Source: Roseibaca calidilacus
Lineage (GTDB): Bacteria; Pseudomonadota; Alphaproteobacteria; Rhodobacterales; Rhodobacteraceae
Reading direction: 5' to 3'
DNA: 64,000 bases
NCBI RefSeq assembly: GCF_001517585.1
Contig: NZ_FBYC01000001.1
Location: 186,001-250,000, forward strand
Numbering within the stretch: position 1 is the stretch's first letter; each line of letters starts with the position of its first letter. The notes under the pieces were generated by a model that was not told where the DNA came from, made no database searches, and saw nothing but the letters and a program-made list of their open reading frames with translations. The position numbers were made by a program, and so were the translations under genes. Below are positions 9,090-20,967 of the stretch, piece after piece.

Positions 9090-10007
9090 ATGGATTGGGT
9101 TCTGGTGTGTCTGGGCTTGCTGGCGCTATTGCTGGGCGGTGAAGGCTTGGTTCGCGGCGCGGTTGCCATTGCGCATCGGTTCGCAATGCCGCCCCTGTTG
9201 ATCGGGCTGACGGTTGTGGGGTTCGGCACGTCCATGCCGGAACTGTTGGTTTCTGCGGATGCCGCGTGGCGCGGCGTGCCCGATATTGCCATCGGCAACG
9301 TGGTCGGCTCCAATATCGGGAATATCCTGCTGATCTTGGGCGTGACGGCGCTGGTCTGGCCGGTCCATGTGGCGGGGCGCAGCGTTCGCCGTGATCTGGC
9401 CGTTATGGTCCTGGCTGCGATTGCGCTTGTGCCCTTGTTCTGGCTGGCCGAGGTTGGGCGGCTTGCCGGGGCGGCCCTTTTTCTGGGTCTGATCGCGTAT
9501 CTGGTCTGGGCCTATCTGAACCCGCAGGGCGCAGCGCTGGACACTGAACATACGCCCGCGCAACCGCTCTGGCAGGCGTTGGGCTGGTTGGTGGCGGGTT
9601 TGTGCGCGTTAATGCTGGGCGCGCGCCTGCTGGTGGATGGTGCTGTCAGCATCGCCCATGCGCTGGGCCTGTCAGAGGCGTTTATCGGCCTGACAATCGT
9701 GGCGGTCGGAACCTCGCTGCCGGAACTTGCGACCTCTGTCATGGCCGCACGCCGCAAACAATCTGCCATCGCCATTGGCAATATTGTGGGGTCCAATATC
9801 TTTAACGTGCTGGGTATATTGGGCATTACGGCACTGATTGCACCCATCCCCGTGGCCGATCGTTTCCTGCGGTTTGACCTGCCGGTGATGATCGCGGCCT
9901 CTGTCGTTCTGGCGCTGATGCTGCTGATGCGCGAGGGCCTTGGGCGCAGGGCGGGTGCGGTTCTGTTGCTGGCCTATGCGGGTTTTGTCTGGGCCGCGCA
10001 AGGCTAG
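9090..10007 (+). CDS. calcium/sodium antiporter, CaCA family
   Basis: A 305-residue inner-membrane protein of the YrbG-like cation/Ca2+ exchanger family. Two inverted repeats carry the alpha motifs: GFGTSMPELLVS with IGNVVGSNIGN, and AVGTSLPELATSV with IGNIVGSNIFN. About 10 membrane segments are present. The ATG at 9090 is preceded by GAGAGGG and is preferred over the in-frame ATG at 9060. It stands alone and converges on aroQ with a 7-base gap. It probably exports Ca2+ in exchange for Na+ or H+. Confidence 0.92.
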   Translation: MDWVLVCLGLLALLLGGEGLVRGAVAIAHRFAMPPLLIGLTVVGFGTSMPELLVSADAAWRGVPDIAIGNVVGSNIGNILLILGVTALVWPVHVAGRSVRRDLAVMVLAAIALVPLFWLAEVGRLAGAALFLGLIAYLVWAYLNPQGAALDTEHTPAQPLWQALGWLVAGLCALMLGARLLVDGAVSIAHALGLSEAFIGLTIVAVGTSLPELATSVMAARRKQSAIAIGNIVGSNIFNVLGILGITALIAPIPVADRFLRFDLPVMIAASVVLALMLLMREGLGRRAGAVLLLAYAGFVWAAQG

Positions 10008-10014
10008 CGCATAG

Positions 10015-10452
10015 CTAGCCCAGCAGATGCGCCATCTGGCGCAGCGCAAGATTGTAGCCATGCGTGCCAAAGCCTGCCATCACCGCATCGGCCCGCTGGC
10101 TGACATAAGAATGCTGGCGGAACGCCTCGCGCTTGTGGACCTGACTGATATGCAACTCTATCACCGGGCCGTCGAAGGCATTGAGCGCGTCTAGAATGGC
10201 AATGGATGTATGGGTCAGCGCGGCGGGGTTTATGATGATGCCTGCCGCCGTGCCGCGGGCCTCTTGCACCCAATCCACGATCTGCCCTTCATGGTTTGAT
10301 TGCAAGAAGCGCAGGTCAAGCCCCAGATCCTTTGCCAGAGCGGCGCATGCGCCTTCCACATCGGCCAGCGTGGTGTGGCCGTAAATCTCTGGTTCGCGCT
10401 GGCCCAGAAGGTTCAGGTTGGGGCCGTTCAGAATGTAGATCAGGCGGGCCAT
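10015..10452 (-). CDS. aroQ: type II 3-dehydroquinate dehydratase
   Basis: A 145-residue dodecameric enzyme of the shikimate pathway (3-dehydroquinate to 3-dehydroshikimate). The family signature [15 protein letters not shown] is at residues 7-21. The active-site Tyr is Y24 in EIYG, with SNHEG (52-56), N75/H81 in INPAALTH and H101 in ELHIS. Length is normal. The ATG at 10452 follows AAAGGA. It lies 68 bases downstream of the tartrate dehydratase gene on the same strand. Confidence 0.96.
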   Translation of the reverse strand: MARLIYILNGPNLNLLGQREPEIYGHTTLADVEGACAALAKDLGLDLRFLQSNHEGQIVDWVQEARGTAAGIIINPAALTHTSIAILDALNAFDGPVIELHISQVHKREAFRQHSYVSQRADAVMAGFGTHGYNLALRQMAHLLG

Positions 10453-10520
10453 GGCGCGCGTCCTTTTGTTATCTTGCCCTGTTCTAACTGCAAGGCGCGG
10501 GCGGGCCAAGCGAAAGGCGC

Positions 10521-11684
10521 TTACTCTGCCAGCGCGCGCATGACCGCGATCAGGTCCGATTTCCCTTCAAACCCGATGCCGGGCAGGTCGGGCATGGTGA
10601 TATAGCCGTCCTCGACCCGCACCCCATCGGGAAAGCCGCCATAGGGCTGGAACAGGTCGGGGTAGCTTTCATTCCCGCCCAGCCCCAGACCGGCTGCAAT
10701 GTTCAGTGACATCTGGTGCCCACCATGCGGAATGCAGCGACGGCGCGACCAGCCCAACTGGTCCAGCACATCCAGCGTGCGCAGATATTCCACAAGACCG
10801 TAAGACAGCGCGCAGTCAAATTGCAGCCAGTCGCGGTCGGGCCGCATACCGCCATAGCGCAGCAGATTGCGCGCGTCGTGGTGCGAGAACAGGTTTTCGC
10901 CCGTGGCCATGGGGCCGGGGTAGAATTCGGGCATGGCGGCCTGAAGCTGGTAATCCAGCGGGTCGCCAATTTCTTCATACCAGAACAGCGGATATTGCCG
11001 CAGCATCTTGGCATAGGCGATGGCGGTTTCCAGATCGAAGCGGCCATTGGCATCGACCGCCAGTTGCGCTTGCGTCCCGATCTCATTCAGCACGGCCTCT
11101 ATTCGGCGCTGGTCTTCGGCCAAGGGCGCGCCGCCGATTTTCATTTTCACGACCGTGTAGCCCCGGTCCAGATAGCTGCGCATCTCGGCGCGCAACTGGG
11201 TGTCATCCTTGCCGGGGTAATAATACCCGCCCGCCGCGTAGACAAAAACACGCGGGTCCGCCTGCGCGCCATATCGCTCTGCCAGCAACCGGAACAACGG
11301 CTTGCCCGCGATCTTGGCGACTGCGTCCCACACGGCCATGTCGATCGTGCCCACCGCGACGGACCGCTCCCCATGCCCGCCGGGCTTTTCATTGGCCATC
11401 ATCGCGGCCCATATGCGGTGCGGGTCCAGATTGTCGCCGGTCGCGTCCAGCAGCGTCGCGGGGTCGGCCTGCAACACCCGGTCGCGGAAGCGCTCGCGGA
11501 TCAGCCCGCCTTGCCCATACCGACCGTTTGAGTTGAAGCCATAGCCAACCACCCGCCGCCCATCGCGCACCACATCGGTCACAACCGCAACGAGGCTTGC
11601 CGTCATCTTGCTGAAATCAATGTAAGCGTTGCGGATGGGCGACGCGATGGGCTTCGTCACCTCGCAAATATCCAGAATACGCAT
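10521..11684 (-). CDS. tarD: D(-)-tartrate dehydratase, enolase superfamily
   Basis: A 387-residue member of the mandelate racemase branch of the enolase superfamily. It matches what I recall of the characterised Bradyrhizobium D(-)-tartrate dehydratase almost residue for residue in several blocks ([48 protein letters not shown]). It should convert D-tartrate to oxaloacetate. The catalytic KxK is K180/K182 (VVKMKIGG) and the general acid is H320 (CIPHGGHQ). Metal ligands lie in VDANG, YEEIGDP and ATGENL. No tartrate transporter or regulator is adjacent. Confidence 0.93.
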   Translation of the reverse strand: MRILDICEVTKPIASPIRNAYIDFSKMTASLVAVVTDVVRDGRRVVGYGFNSNGRYGQGGLIRERFRDRVLQADPATLLDATGDNLDPHRIWAAMMANEKPGGHGERSVAVGTIDMAVWDAVAKIAGKPLFRLLAERYGAQADPRVFVYAAGGYYYPGKDDTQLRAEMRSYLDRGYTVVKMKIGGAPLAEDQRRIEAVLNEIGTQAQLAVDANGRFDLETAIAYAKMLRQYPLFWYEEIGDPLDYQLQAAMPEFYPGPMATGENLFSHHDARNLLRYGGMRPDRDWLQFDCALSYGLVEYLRTLDVLDQLGWSRRRCIPHGGHQMSLNIAAGLGLGGNESYPDLFQPYGGFPDGVRVEDGYITMPDLPGIGFEGKSDLIAVMRALAE

Positions 11685-11788
11685 ATGTGTCCTCTCCTTT
11701 TGGGCCAGACCCTAGAAGCCGTGCGCGCAATGGTCCAGAGGGTGCAATCCCGCTCGCGTTGCCGGCGCACCCGCGCTACTCTGTGCCC

Positions 11789-13042
11789 ATGCCTGCCCTG
11801 TGCCGTGACTGTCTGACCCAATTCCCCGCCGGGCCGCGTTGCCCGGCCTGCCATAGCCGCAGGGTTGTGGCGGGCGCGGAATTGTTCGACCTCAGTATCG
11901 CCCACATGGATTGCGACGCGTTCTATGCCAGCGTGGAAAAGCGCGACAACCCGGCCTTGCGTGATAAGCCGGTGATCGTGGGCGGCGGCCAGCGCGGCGT
12001 GGTGACGACCGCGTGCTATATCGCGCGCATCCACGGCGTGCGTTCTGCCATGCCCATGTTCAAAGCCTTGCAGCTGTGCCCCGAAGCGGTGGTCGTAAAA
12101 CCCCGGTTCGAGGCCTATGTGACCGCCTCGCGCGAGATACGCGCCATGATGGAAGACCTGACACCCGCCATCGAACCCCTGTCGCTGGATGAGGCGTTTT
12201 TGGACCTGTCGGGCACACAGACCCTGCACGGCGCGCCGCCTGCGGTCATGCTTGCTGGGTTGGTGCGCCGGATGGAACGCGAGCTGCGCCTGTCCGGGTC
12301 CATCGGGCTGTCGCATAACAAGTTTCTGGCCAAAATCGCGTCCGATCTGGACAAGCCGCGCGGGTTCTCGGTTATCGCAAAGGCCGACACCGACGCTTTC
12401 CTGCGCGGCAAGCCTGTGGGCATTATCTGGGGTGTGGGGGCTGCCACCCGCGCGCAACTGGAACGCGCGGGCATCAGCACGATTGATGATTTGCTGCGCT
12501 GGGACCAGACCGATCTGGTCGCGCGATTCGGGTCGATGGGGTTGCGCCTGTACGATCTGGCGCGCGGGCAAGATACGCGCCCGGTCAGCCCCGACCGGGC
12601 GGTGAAGTCTATTTCCAAGGAAACCACCTTCGGGGCCGACCTGTCCGACCCCGACCTGCTGGAAGCGCACCTGTGGCGGCTGGCCGAACAGGTCTCTAGC
12701 CGTGCGAAGGCGCGCGGGCTGGCCGGGCGGGTCGTGACGGTCAAGCTGAAACGCGCCGACCATCGCAGCCTGACGCGGCGGCAATCGCTTGATACGCCGA
12801 CCACGCTGGCAGATACCATCTGGCGCAGCGCGCGACCCCTGCTGGCGGGCGCATTGGCGCAGGGACCATTCCGGCTGATCGGGGTGGGTATTTCAGACCT
12901 GACCGCAGATGACGGCACAGGCTTTGCGCTGGACCTGTTGGACCGGGATGCCGCGAAACGCGCCACCGCCGAACGCACCATGGACAGCCTGCGCGCCCGG
13001 TTTGGTCCGGATGCGGTCATCAAGGGGCGCAGCCTGCGATGA
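11789..13042 (+). CDS. dinB: DNA polymerase IV with N-terminal CxxC pair
   Basis: A 417-residue Y-family translesion polymerase. Catalytic acids are D41 (HMDCDAFYASVE) and D134/E135 (LSLDEAFLDLSG). The N-terminus carries C5xxC8 and C18xxC21, a likely zinc-ribbon knob absent from E. coli DinB. The little-finger domain covers about residues 270-390. I chose the ATG at 11789 because the Cys motif starts there; the frame is open back to 11687. No LexA box of the GTTC-N7-GTTC kind is visible upstream. The stop overlaps the next start by ATGA, so dinB heads an operon with two polysaccharide genes. Confidence 0.94.
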   Translation: MPALCRDCLTQFPAGPRCPACHSRRVVAGAELFDLSIAHMDCDAFYASVEKRDNPALRDKPVIVGGGQRGVVTTACYIARIHGVRSAMPMFKALQLCPEAVVVKPRFEAYVTASREIRAMMEDLTPAIEPLSLDEAFLDLSGTQTLHGAPPAVMLAGLVRRMERELRLSGSIGLSHNKFLAKIASDLDKPRGFSVIAKADTDAFLRGKPVGIIWGVGAATRAQLERAGISTIDDLLRWDQTDLVARFGSMGLRLYDLARGQDTRPVSPDRAVKSISKETTFGADLSDPDLLEAHLWRLAEQVSSRAKARGLAGRVVTVKLKRADHRSLTRRQSLDTPTTLADTIWRSARPLLAGALAQGPFRLIGVGISDLTADDGTGFALDLLDRDAAKRATAERTMDSLRARFGPDAVIKGRSLR

Positions 13043-13869
13043 GCCGGGTTCTGGTCATGGGGGCCAGCGGGCGCATTGGCGCGTATTTGCGGCGAGTCTG
13101 GCCCGGTTTGGCCGTTCATGCTGTTTGGCAATACCGCGCGAATGCGCCCGATGGCGGCTTCCTTTGGTCGCCTCTATGCGGGCCTGTGCCAGATTGCGGT
13201 CCGGTCGATGCGGTTCTGTGCCTGTCGGGCGGGGCATCTGGCGAGGGGCTGGCGCACACTACCGATCTGGCATTGGCGGCCTTGTCCGCTGCCCGAAGGC
13301 TTGGTGCAGGGCGCGTGCTGCTGGCGTCCAGCTCTGCGGTCTATGGCACAAGCCCCGGTCCCCATGACGAAGCCGGACCATGCCAGCCCGCCAGCGCCTA
13401 TGGCGCAGCTAAGCTGGGGATGGAGCAGGCGGTTTTGAGCCAAGCGGACGCGCTGAACGTAACGTGCCTGCGCGTTGGCAATGTCGCTGGTGCAGATGCG
13501 TTGCTGGGTGGTCTGGTGCCGGGTCGCGTGCCGCGTCTGGATCGTTTCGCGGATGGGCGCGCGCCGCGCCGCTGCTATATTGGCCCGCTGACTTTGGCGC
13601 GGGTGTTGGCGCAACTGTGCGGCCATCCCGACCGCTTGCCACGGGTGCTAAACTTGGCGCAACCGGGGCTGATTTGCATGGACAGCTTGTTGCGTGCCGC
13701 AGGCGTGCCTTGGGTCTGGCAACCCGCGCCCGCCGCTGCGCTTGCCGAACTGGGCATGCGGTTGGACCGGTTGCAACGGCTCGTGCCTGTTAAGCCAGCC
13801 ACACCCGATGCATTGATCGCCGAATGGCGCTTGACATGGGCCGGACATGGGGCAAACGAGTGCCTATGA
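13039..13869 (+). CDS. NAD-dependent epimerase/dehydratase (extended SDR)
   Basis: A 276-residue sugar-nucleotide epimerase-like protein. The Rossmann loop is GASGRIGAYL at the N-terminus and the catalytic site is SSSAVYG followed by YGAAK. It is shorter than GalE and its substrate-binding half is divergent, so the nucleotide sugar cannot be named. The start overlaps the dinB stop by ATGA, and its stop overlaps the sugar transferase start by ATGA. Position between dinB and the sugar transferase suggests a role in exopolysaccharide precursor supply. Confidence 0.82.
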   Translation: MSRVLVMGASGRIGAYLRRVWPGLAVHAVWQYRANAPDGGFLWSPLCGPVPDCGPVDAVLCLSGGASGEGLAHTTDLALAALSAARRLGAGRVLLASSSAVYGTSPGPHDEAGPCQPASAYGAAKLGMEQAVLSQADALNVTCLRVGNVAGADALLGGLVPGRVPRLDRFADGRAPRRCYIGPLTLARVLAQLCGHPDRLPRVLNLAQPGLICMDSLLRAAGVPWVWQPAPAAALAELGMRLDRLQRLVPVKPATPDALIAEWRLTWAGHGANECL

Positions 13870-14522
13870 CGTGGCGAAAACGCGCTTTCGACATTGGTTT
13901 CACGATCTTGCTGGCCCCTGCGGCTTTGGCGGTCTTTATGTGCCTTGTCGTGCTGCTGTGGTGGCACGATGGGCGGCCACTATTTTACGGGTCTGAACGG
14001 ATGCACCGGCCCGGCCAGCCCTTCACATTGTGGAAATTCCGCACCATGCGCCTTGCGGCCAAGGATTCGGGCGTGTCTGGGGGCGATAAATCGGACCGGA
14101 TCACACCTTTTGGGCGCAAGTTGCGGCGTCTGCGGATGGATGAATTGCCGCAATTTTTGAACATCTTGCGTGGCGATATCAGCTTTGTCGGGCCGCGCCC
14201 ACCTTTGCGCCAATATGTCGAGCGGTTTCCAGAGCTTTACGCCCGTGTCCTGCGCTCACGGCCCGGTGTGACCGGGCTGGCATCATTGGTATTCGCCCGC
14301 CATGAAGAGGCGATATTGCGCCGCTGCACCTCGGCACAGGAAACCGACGAAGTTTATGCGCGCCGCTGCGTGCCGCGCAAGGCACGGATTGACCTGTTGT
14401 ATCAGAACCGTGCCGGGCTGGGGCTGGATTTGTGGATCATCGCGCTGACGGTGGCACGGTCGGCAGGTTGGGCGCGGGGCAGGCGCTTGCCACGCCGCCG
14501 CCCGACGCGCCGCCAGCCCCGC

Positions 14523-16669
<2,147 letters not shown>

Positions 16670-17683
16670 TTAGCCCGAGTAGCCACCCAGCTTATACCAA
16701 CGCCAAGCGTCTTCGATCATCAGCTTCAGCGATGAACGTTCTTGTGTCCAGCCCAGTTCTTCGACGGCACGTCGGCTGCCCGACACAAGCGCCGCAGCAT
16801 CACCCGCGCGGCGTGGCCCGAAACTATGCGGCACACGATGCCCGGTGCCCGCGCGGCATTGCGCGATCACCTCTGCCACCGAAAAGCCGACGCCGGTGCC
16901 CAGATTGAACACGCGGCTTCCGCGTGCGTTCAGCAGCCAATCCAGCCCCAGCACATGCGCGCGGGCAAGGTCCATGACATGCACATAATCGCGGATGCAG
17001 GTGCCGTCATGGGTTGGATAGTCGTTACCATGGATTGTCAGCGCCGGGCGGGCACCTGCCACGGCCTCTATCATGACCGGGATCAGGTGGGTTTCGGGTT
17101 GGTGCCATTCGCCGACCTCTGCCTCGGGGTCTGCACCTGCCACGTTGAAATACCGGAAGATGACAGAGTTCAGACCGTGGCTGACACCGAAATCACGCAA
17201 GATGCCTTCCACCGCCAGTTTCGACGCGCCATAGGCGTTCAAGGGGCGCTGCGGGCTGTCCTCATCCAAGACAACCCCGTCCTGATCGCCATAGGTCGCG
17301 CAGGTCGATGAAAACACGATATTGCGGCATCCGGCTGCGGTCATCGCCTCGATCAGGTTCAGCGAGCCGCAGACATTGTTGCGCCAATACAGGCCCGGAT
17401 CGCGTGTCGCTTCGCCAACTTGGCTAAGGGCGGCAAAATGCATGACCGCGCAAGGTTGGTATTCGGCAAAAGCCGCATCCAGCGCGGCGCGGTCCAACAA
17501 ATCGGCCTGCACCAGCGGCCCGAATTTGACCGCTTGCGCCCAGCCGGTCGTCAGGCTGTCAAATGTAACAGGGGTGAACCCTTGCTGCGCCAACAGCTTG
17601 CACGCATGAGAGCCGATATATCCGGCCCCCCCCGTAACAAGAACAACGCGGTTGGGCGAAGTAGTGTCGAGTGTGCCAGTCAC
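16670..17683 (-). CDS. galE: UDP-glucose 4-epimerase
   Basis: A 337-residue extended SDR that converts UDP-glucose to UDP-galactose. The NAD loop is VTGGAGYIGSHA; the catalytic site is SSTCATYG plus YGASK. FRYFNVAGA and TCIRDYVHVMDLA are GalE-specific blocks. The start is a GTG at 17683 with GAGGGG six bases upstream. It lies between galU and glf on the minus strand, giving the precursor path glucose-1-P to UDP-glucose to UDP-galactose to UDP-galactofuranose. Confidence 0.95.
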   Translation of the reverse strand: MTGTLDTTSPNRVVLVTGGAGYIGSHACKLLAQQGFTPVTFDSLTTGWAQAVKFGPLVQADLLDRAALDAAFAEYQPCAVMHFAALSQVGEATRDPGLYWRNNVCGSLNLIEAMTAAGCRNIVFSSTCATYGDQDGVVLDEDSPQRPLNAYGASKLAVEGILRDFGVSHGLNSVIFRYFNVAGADPEAEVGEWHQPETHLIPVMIEAVAGARPALTIHGNDYPTHDGTCIRDYVHVMDLARAHVLGLDWLLNARGSRVFNLGTGVGFSVAEVIAQCRAGTGHRVPHSFGPRRAGDAAALVSGSRRAVEELGWTQERSSLKLMIEDAWRWYKLGGYSG

Positions 17684-17701
17684 GTCAAGCCCCTCGCCGT
17701 A

Positions 17702-18586
17702 TCAATGCGCCGTTTGTGCGATCCGGTCGCGCAACAGGTCAAGGAACCGATCCCGATATTCTGGATCACCCAACGCGACATCAACAATCGCGGTCAAGTA
17801 GCCGAATTTGTCGCCGCAATCATAGCGGCGCGACGGGTTGGTGATGGCTGCGACTTTGCCAGCTTGTGCAAGCTGGTCGATCGCGTCGGCAAGCTGTATT
17901 TCGCCGCCGGCCCCGGGTTTCAGGCCACGCAACACCTGAAACACCTCGGACGTGAACACATAGCGCCCGAAAGAGGCAAGATTCGACGGCGCTTGACCCG
18001 CAGATGGTTTCTCGACCACGCCATCGACGGTGATAACACCGTCTGCATCGGTCGCGCCCGGTCTCAGGATGCCGTATTTCGACGTATCTTTCGGGTCAAC
18101 TTCGGACACGGACAAAATGGTTTGAGCCTTTTTGGCATAGGCCCGCACCAATGCGGCGGTTGGCAGTTCCGTGCCTTGCATCAGGTCATCCGCCAGCAAC
18201 ACCACGAACGGGTTGTCACCCACCGCCGGTGCGGCACATAGCACGGCATGGCCCAGACCCAGCGGCTCGGGTTGGCGCACGAAAATGCACGAAACGCCGT
18301 CGGGCACGATGTTGCGCACCATGTCGCGCAAATCGGTTTTGCCTTTGGCTTTCAACTGGGCCTCAAGCTCTAGATTGGCGTCGAAATGATCGCCTACCGC
18401 ACGCTTGTTGCGCCCTGTCACGAAGATCAATTCGGTTATGCCTGCGGCAATGGCCTCTTCCACTGCGAATTGCACGATGGGCTTATCGATGATTGGCAAC
18501 AATTCCTTTGGCATTGCCTTGGTGGCGGGCAAAAAACGTGTCCCTAAACCAGCTACTGGAAACACTGCCTTGGTTATCTTGGTCAT
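17702..18586 (-). CDS. galU: UTP--glucose-1-phosphate uridylyltransferase
   Basis: A 294-residue nucleotidyltransferase that makes UDP-glucose from UTP and glucose-1-phosphate. Motifs: FPVAGLGTRFLPATKAMPKE, VEEAIAAGI, PLGLGHAVL and the C-terminal YDCGDKFGY. The ATG at 18586 is used, with GAGAG upstream; an ATG at 18598 is possible. It is the first gene of the galU-galE-glf-GT2 run and diverges from the CapD-type gene across an AT-rich gap. A hairpin with six T residues lies in its presumed leader. Confidence 0.95.
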   Translation of the reverse strand: MTKITKAVFPVAGLGTRFLPATKAMPKELLPIIDKPIVQFAVEEAIAAGITELIFVTGRNKRAVGDHFDANLELEAQLKAKGKTDLRDMVRNIVPDGVSCIFVRQPEPLGLGHAVLCAAPAVGDNPFVVLLADDLMQGTELPTAALVRAYAKKAQTILSVSEVDPKDTSKYGILRPGATDADGVITVDGVVEKPSAGQAPSNLASFGRYVFTSEVFQVLRGLKPGAGGEIQLADAIDQLAQAGKVAAITNPSRRYDCGDKFGYLTAIVDVALGDPEYRDRFLDLLRDRIAQTAH

Positions 18587-18886
18587 CAAAACTCTCATCA
18601 AGCTGCTTAAAAAGGTCGAAATCACCTACACAGAAGACGTGCACGCTTGCAAGGTGCATGTGAGAAATTCGCGATTATCGCCAAAAAACGCTCGAAAGAC
18701 GAGCGGTTACATAAATTTGTCATTCAATTGTGCGCTCGGCAGTCACGTCTTGCAATGCAACCTCTGATGGTGCATCGTCGTCGTATAAAATTAACCTTGA
18801 TAAAGCCTTTAGTAAAAAATGCCCGTCATGGCCTGTCTGGGGTCCAAGACAACAGTATGTGCCAGTATTCGGAGTTCATATATTAG
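18587..18886. promoter_or_regulatory. AT-rich divergent gap between galU and the CapD-type gene
   Basis: These 300 bases carry no gene. They are far richer in A/T than the flanks and must hold both divergent promoters. Visible elements are a minus-strand terminator-like hairpin (18683-18705) and a short palindrome TTGCA-A-TGCAA at 18750-18760. A TATACG sequence lies on the minus strand near 18785, but without a good -35. Confidence 0.5.
18683..18705 (-). terminator. intrinsic terminator-like hairpin in galU leader
   Basis: On the minus strand the arms CGCTCG and CGAGCG enclose TCTTT and are followed at once by six T. This is a short but classical terminator shape. It lies about 100 bases before the galU start, so it would attenuate galU if the promoter is farther upstream, or block antisense transcription otherwise. 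Confidence 0.5.
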
Positions 18887-20851
18887 ATGTTCTTTGATCG
18901 TTTGCGGATTAACGAAACCCTGACCCGCACCCTTTTCGTGATTCGGAATATGCAGCGTGGACATAAGCAGCGCCTGCTGCTGATCGTCGACCTTGCGATC
19001 GCCGCCGTCGCTTTCGCAGCGGCGATTCTGCTCGACGTTCCGACCGGTGCTGAGCAACCTGATGTCGTTCGGTATCTGATGGCGATGGGGCTGCTGATAT
19101 CCGCCACCGCAATCCTGTCTTCGGCGCTGGGTTTGCCAAAGGTGCAGCTCAAATCCTACGAATCGCACGGCATGGCGCTGAGCGGCGTTCTGGGGGCAAT
19201 CTTGGGCGCGATTGTCTGGGCCTTGAATGCTGTGATCGGTCCCATCATTAGCGTTTCCGGCGTGGTTCTGTTCGCCAGCCTGTTCGTGATCGGTTCGGTG
19301 CTGATGCGGATGCTGATGCTGAACCTGTTGCTGAAGTTATATCGCATCGACATCACGGTGCGGAATGTGCTGATTTATGGGGCTGGGACAGCCGGGTTAC
19401 AGCTTGCCCTTGCTTTGCGGGCGGATCGTTCCACGCGAGTCGTTGGTTTCGTGGACGACAACAAAGCCTTGCAAAGTGTCACAGTGGCGGGCGTGCCGGT
19501 ATTCCCGCCCAGTACGGTCGCAACCGTCGCAAGGAAGAATGACGTGCGCCATGTTTTGCTGGCCATGCCGTCTATCGGGCAACCGAAACTGGCGCGTATT
19601 GCCCGCAAGCTCAGCGATCTTGGGCTGACCGTGCAAAGCATGCCGTCCCTATCGCAGCTACTAGGCGAAAAGCAGCCGCTTGACGCGCTCCGCACAATGC
19701 TGCCTGACGACTTTCTCAGCCGCAAGTCAGTGGATGGCAACCTTAGGGCTGCGTATGATGAATACTTTGGCAGAACGGTTCTGGTGTCCGGGGCCGGGGG
19801 GTCCATCGGGTCGGAGCTGTGCCGACAGGTGTTGCAGTGCAAACCGTCAAAGTTGGTGTTGCTGGATGTCAGCGAATATGCGCTTTATCAGATTTACAGC
19901 GAATTGTCGGACATGTTGCCCGAGGACGCCACCCAGATTATCCCGCTTCTGGGCAGTGTCACCGATCGGCGTTCTATGATCGCTGCATTCGCACAGCATG
20001 ACGTGCAGATCGTATTACATGCTGCGGCTTACAAGCATGTCCCGCTTGTCGAGAGAAACGTGCTGGCCGGGATTTTCAACAATGTCATTGGCACCGCAAC
20101 CCTTGCGCAGGCTGCCGCCTTGTCGGGGGTCGAACGTTTCGTGCTTGTTTCGACAGACAAGGCCGTGCGTCCAGTGGGCGTGATGGGGGCCACGAAACGC
20201 ATGGCCGAAATGATCGTTGCCGATTGGGCGCGAACGGCGCGTCGTTTGGCAACACCGTCGCAAACAGTGTTCTGCATGGTTCGTTTCGGCAATGTGTTGG
20301 GGTCGTCCGGTTCTGTCATTCCGCGGTTTCAGGAGCAGATCACAATGGGCGGGCCGGTAACCCTGACCCATCCTGACGTGACCCGATATTTCATGACCAT
20401 ACAGGAAGCGACGCAACTTGTGCTTCGCGCGGGCGCGATGGGGCAGGGCGGAGAGGTGTTCTTGCTGGACATGGGAGAGCGTGTCCGCATTGCAGATTTG
20501 GCGCGACGGATGATCGCCGCCGCAGGCTACACGGTGCGCGACGCCGACAACCCATCCGGGGATATAGAGATCGCGGTGACAGATTTGCGCCCGGGCGAGA
20601 AGCTGGAAGAACAGGTTTTGATTACCCAGTGCCGGCGGCCCACCGCGCATCCCAAGATATTCGTGGCCGAGGAGCTTGGCCTGTCCCCGGTCCAGATTGC
20701 AGAAGCGCTGGGGCAGTTGCGCAAAGCAGTCGCCAAGGGCGACACCGCAATGGCCCGCAAGGTTCTGATGCATTGGATCGCCCGTGACCTTCAGGCGCTG
20801 AAGGCAGATAACCTTCACCCGGACGGAACTATCCAGAAGGAAGCAGGCTAG
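18887..20851 (+). CDS. CapD/WbpM-type nucleotide-sugar 4,6-dehydratase, membrane-bound
   Basis: A 654-residue inner-membrane protein. About four N-terminal membrane helices (residues 30-145) precede a CoA-binding-like Rossmann domain (LIYGAGTAGLQ) and a C-terminal extended SDR (VSGAGGSIGSEL near 299-310). The active site has T423-D424-K425 and M433xxxK437, the Met-for-Tyr variant known from WbpM-type UDP-GlcNAc 4,6-dehydratases. VRFGNVLGSSGSVIP and DLRPGEKLEE are family blocks. It should make a UDP-4-keto-6-deoxy sugar for surface glycans. The start at 18887 has GGAG rather far upstream; M22 is an alternative. Confidence 0.88.
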   Translation: MFFDRLRINETLTRTLFVIRNMQRGHKQRLLLIVDLAIAAVAFAAAILLDVPTGAEQPDVVRYLMAMGLLISATAILSSALGLPKVQLKSYESHGMALSGVLGAILGAIVWALNAVIGPIISVSGVVLFASLFVIGSVLMRMLMLNLLLKLYRIDITVRNVLIYGAGTAGLQLALALRADRSTRVVGFVDDNKALQSVTVAGVPVFPPSTVATVARKNDVRHVLLAMPSIGQPKLARIARKLSDLGLTVQSMPSLSQLLGEKQPLDALRTMLPDDFLSRKSVDGNLRAAYDEYFGRTVLVSGAGGSIGSELCRQVLQCKPSKLVLLDVSEYALYQIYSELSDMLPEDATQIIPLLGSVTDRRSMIAAFAQHDVQIVLHAAAYKHVPLVERNVLAGIFNNVIGTATLAQAAALSGVERFVLVSTDKAVRPVGVMGATKRMAEMIVADWARTARRLATPSQTVFCMVRFGNVLGSSGSVIPRFQEQITMGGPVTLTHPDVTRYFMTIQEATQLVLRAGAMGQGGEVFLLDMGERVRIADLARRMIAAAGYTVRDADNPSGDIEIAVTDLRPGEKLEEQVLITQCRRPTAHPKIFVAEELGLSPVQIAEALGQLRKAVAKGDTAMARKVLMHWIARDLQALKADNLHPDGTIQKEAG

Positions 20852-20967
20852 CATTTCCGCCCTGGCAGCCCGGGGCCAAATTTGGCGTATATCTTGGCAG
20901 TGCTTTAAGAGCTTCTTCACGCCTCTCGCCAATACTGCGGCCCACGCTTTGGTTCAGTGCTGGCCGT

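Noticed and set aside
11690-11788. LexA box before dinB
   Set aside because: No GTTC-N7-GTTC or GAAC-N7-GAAC pattern could be found in the gap.
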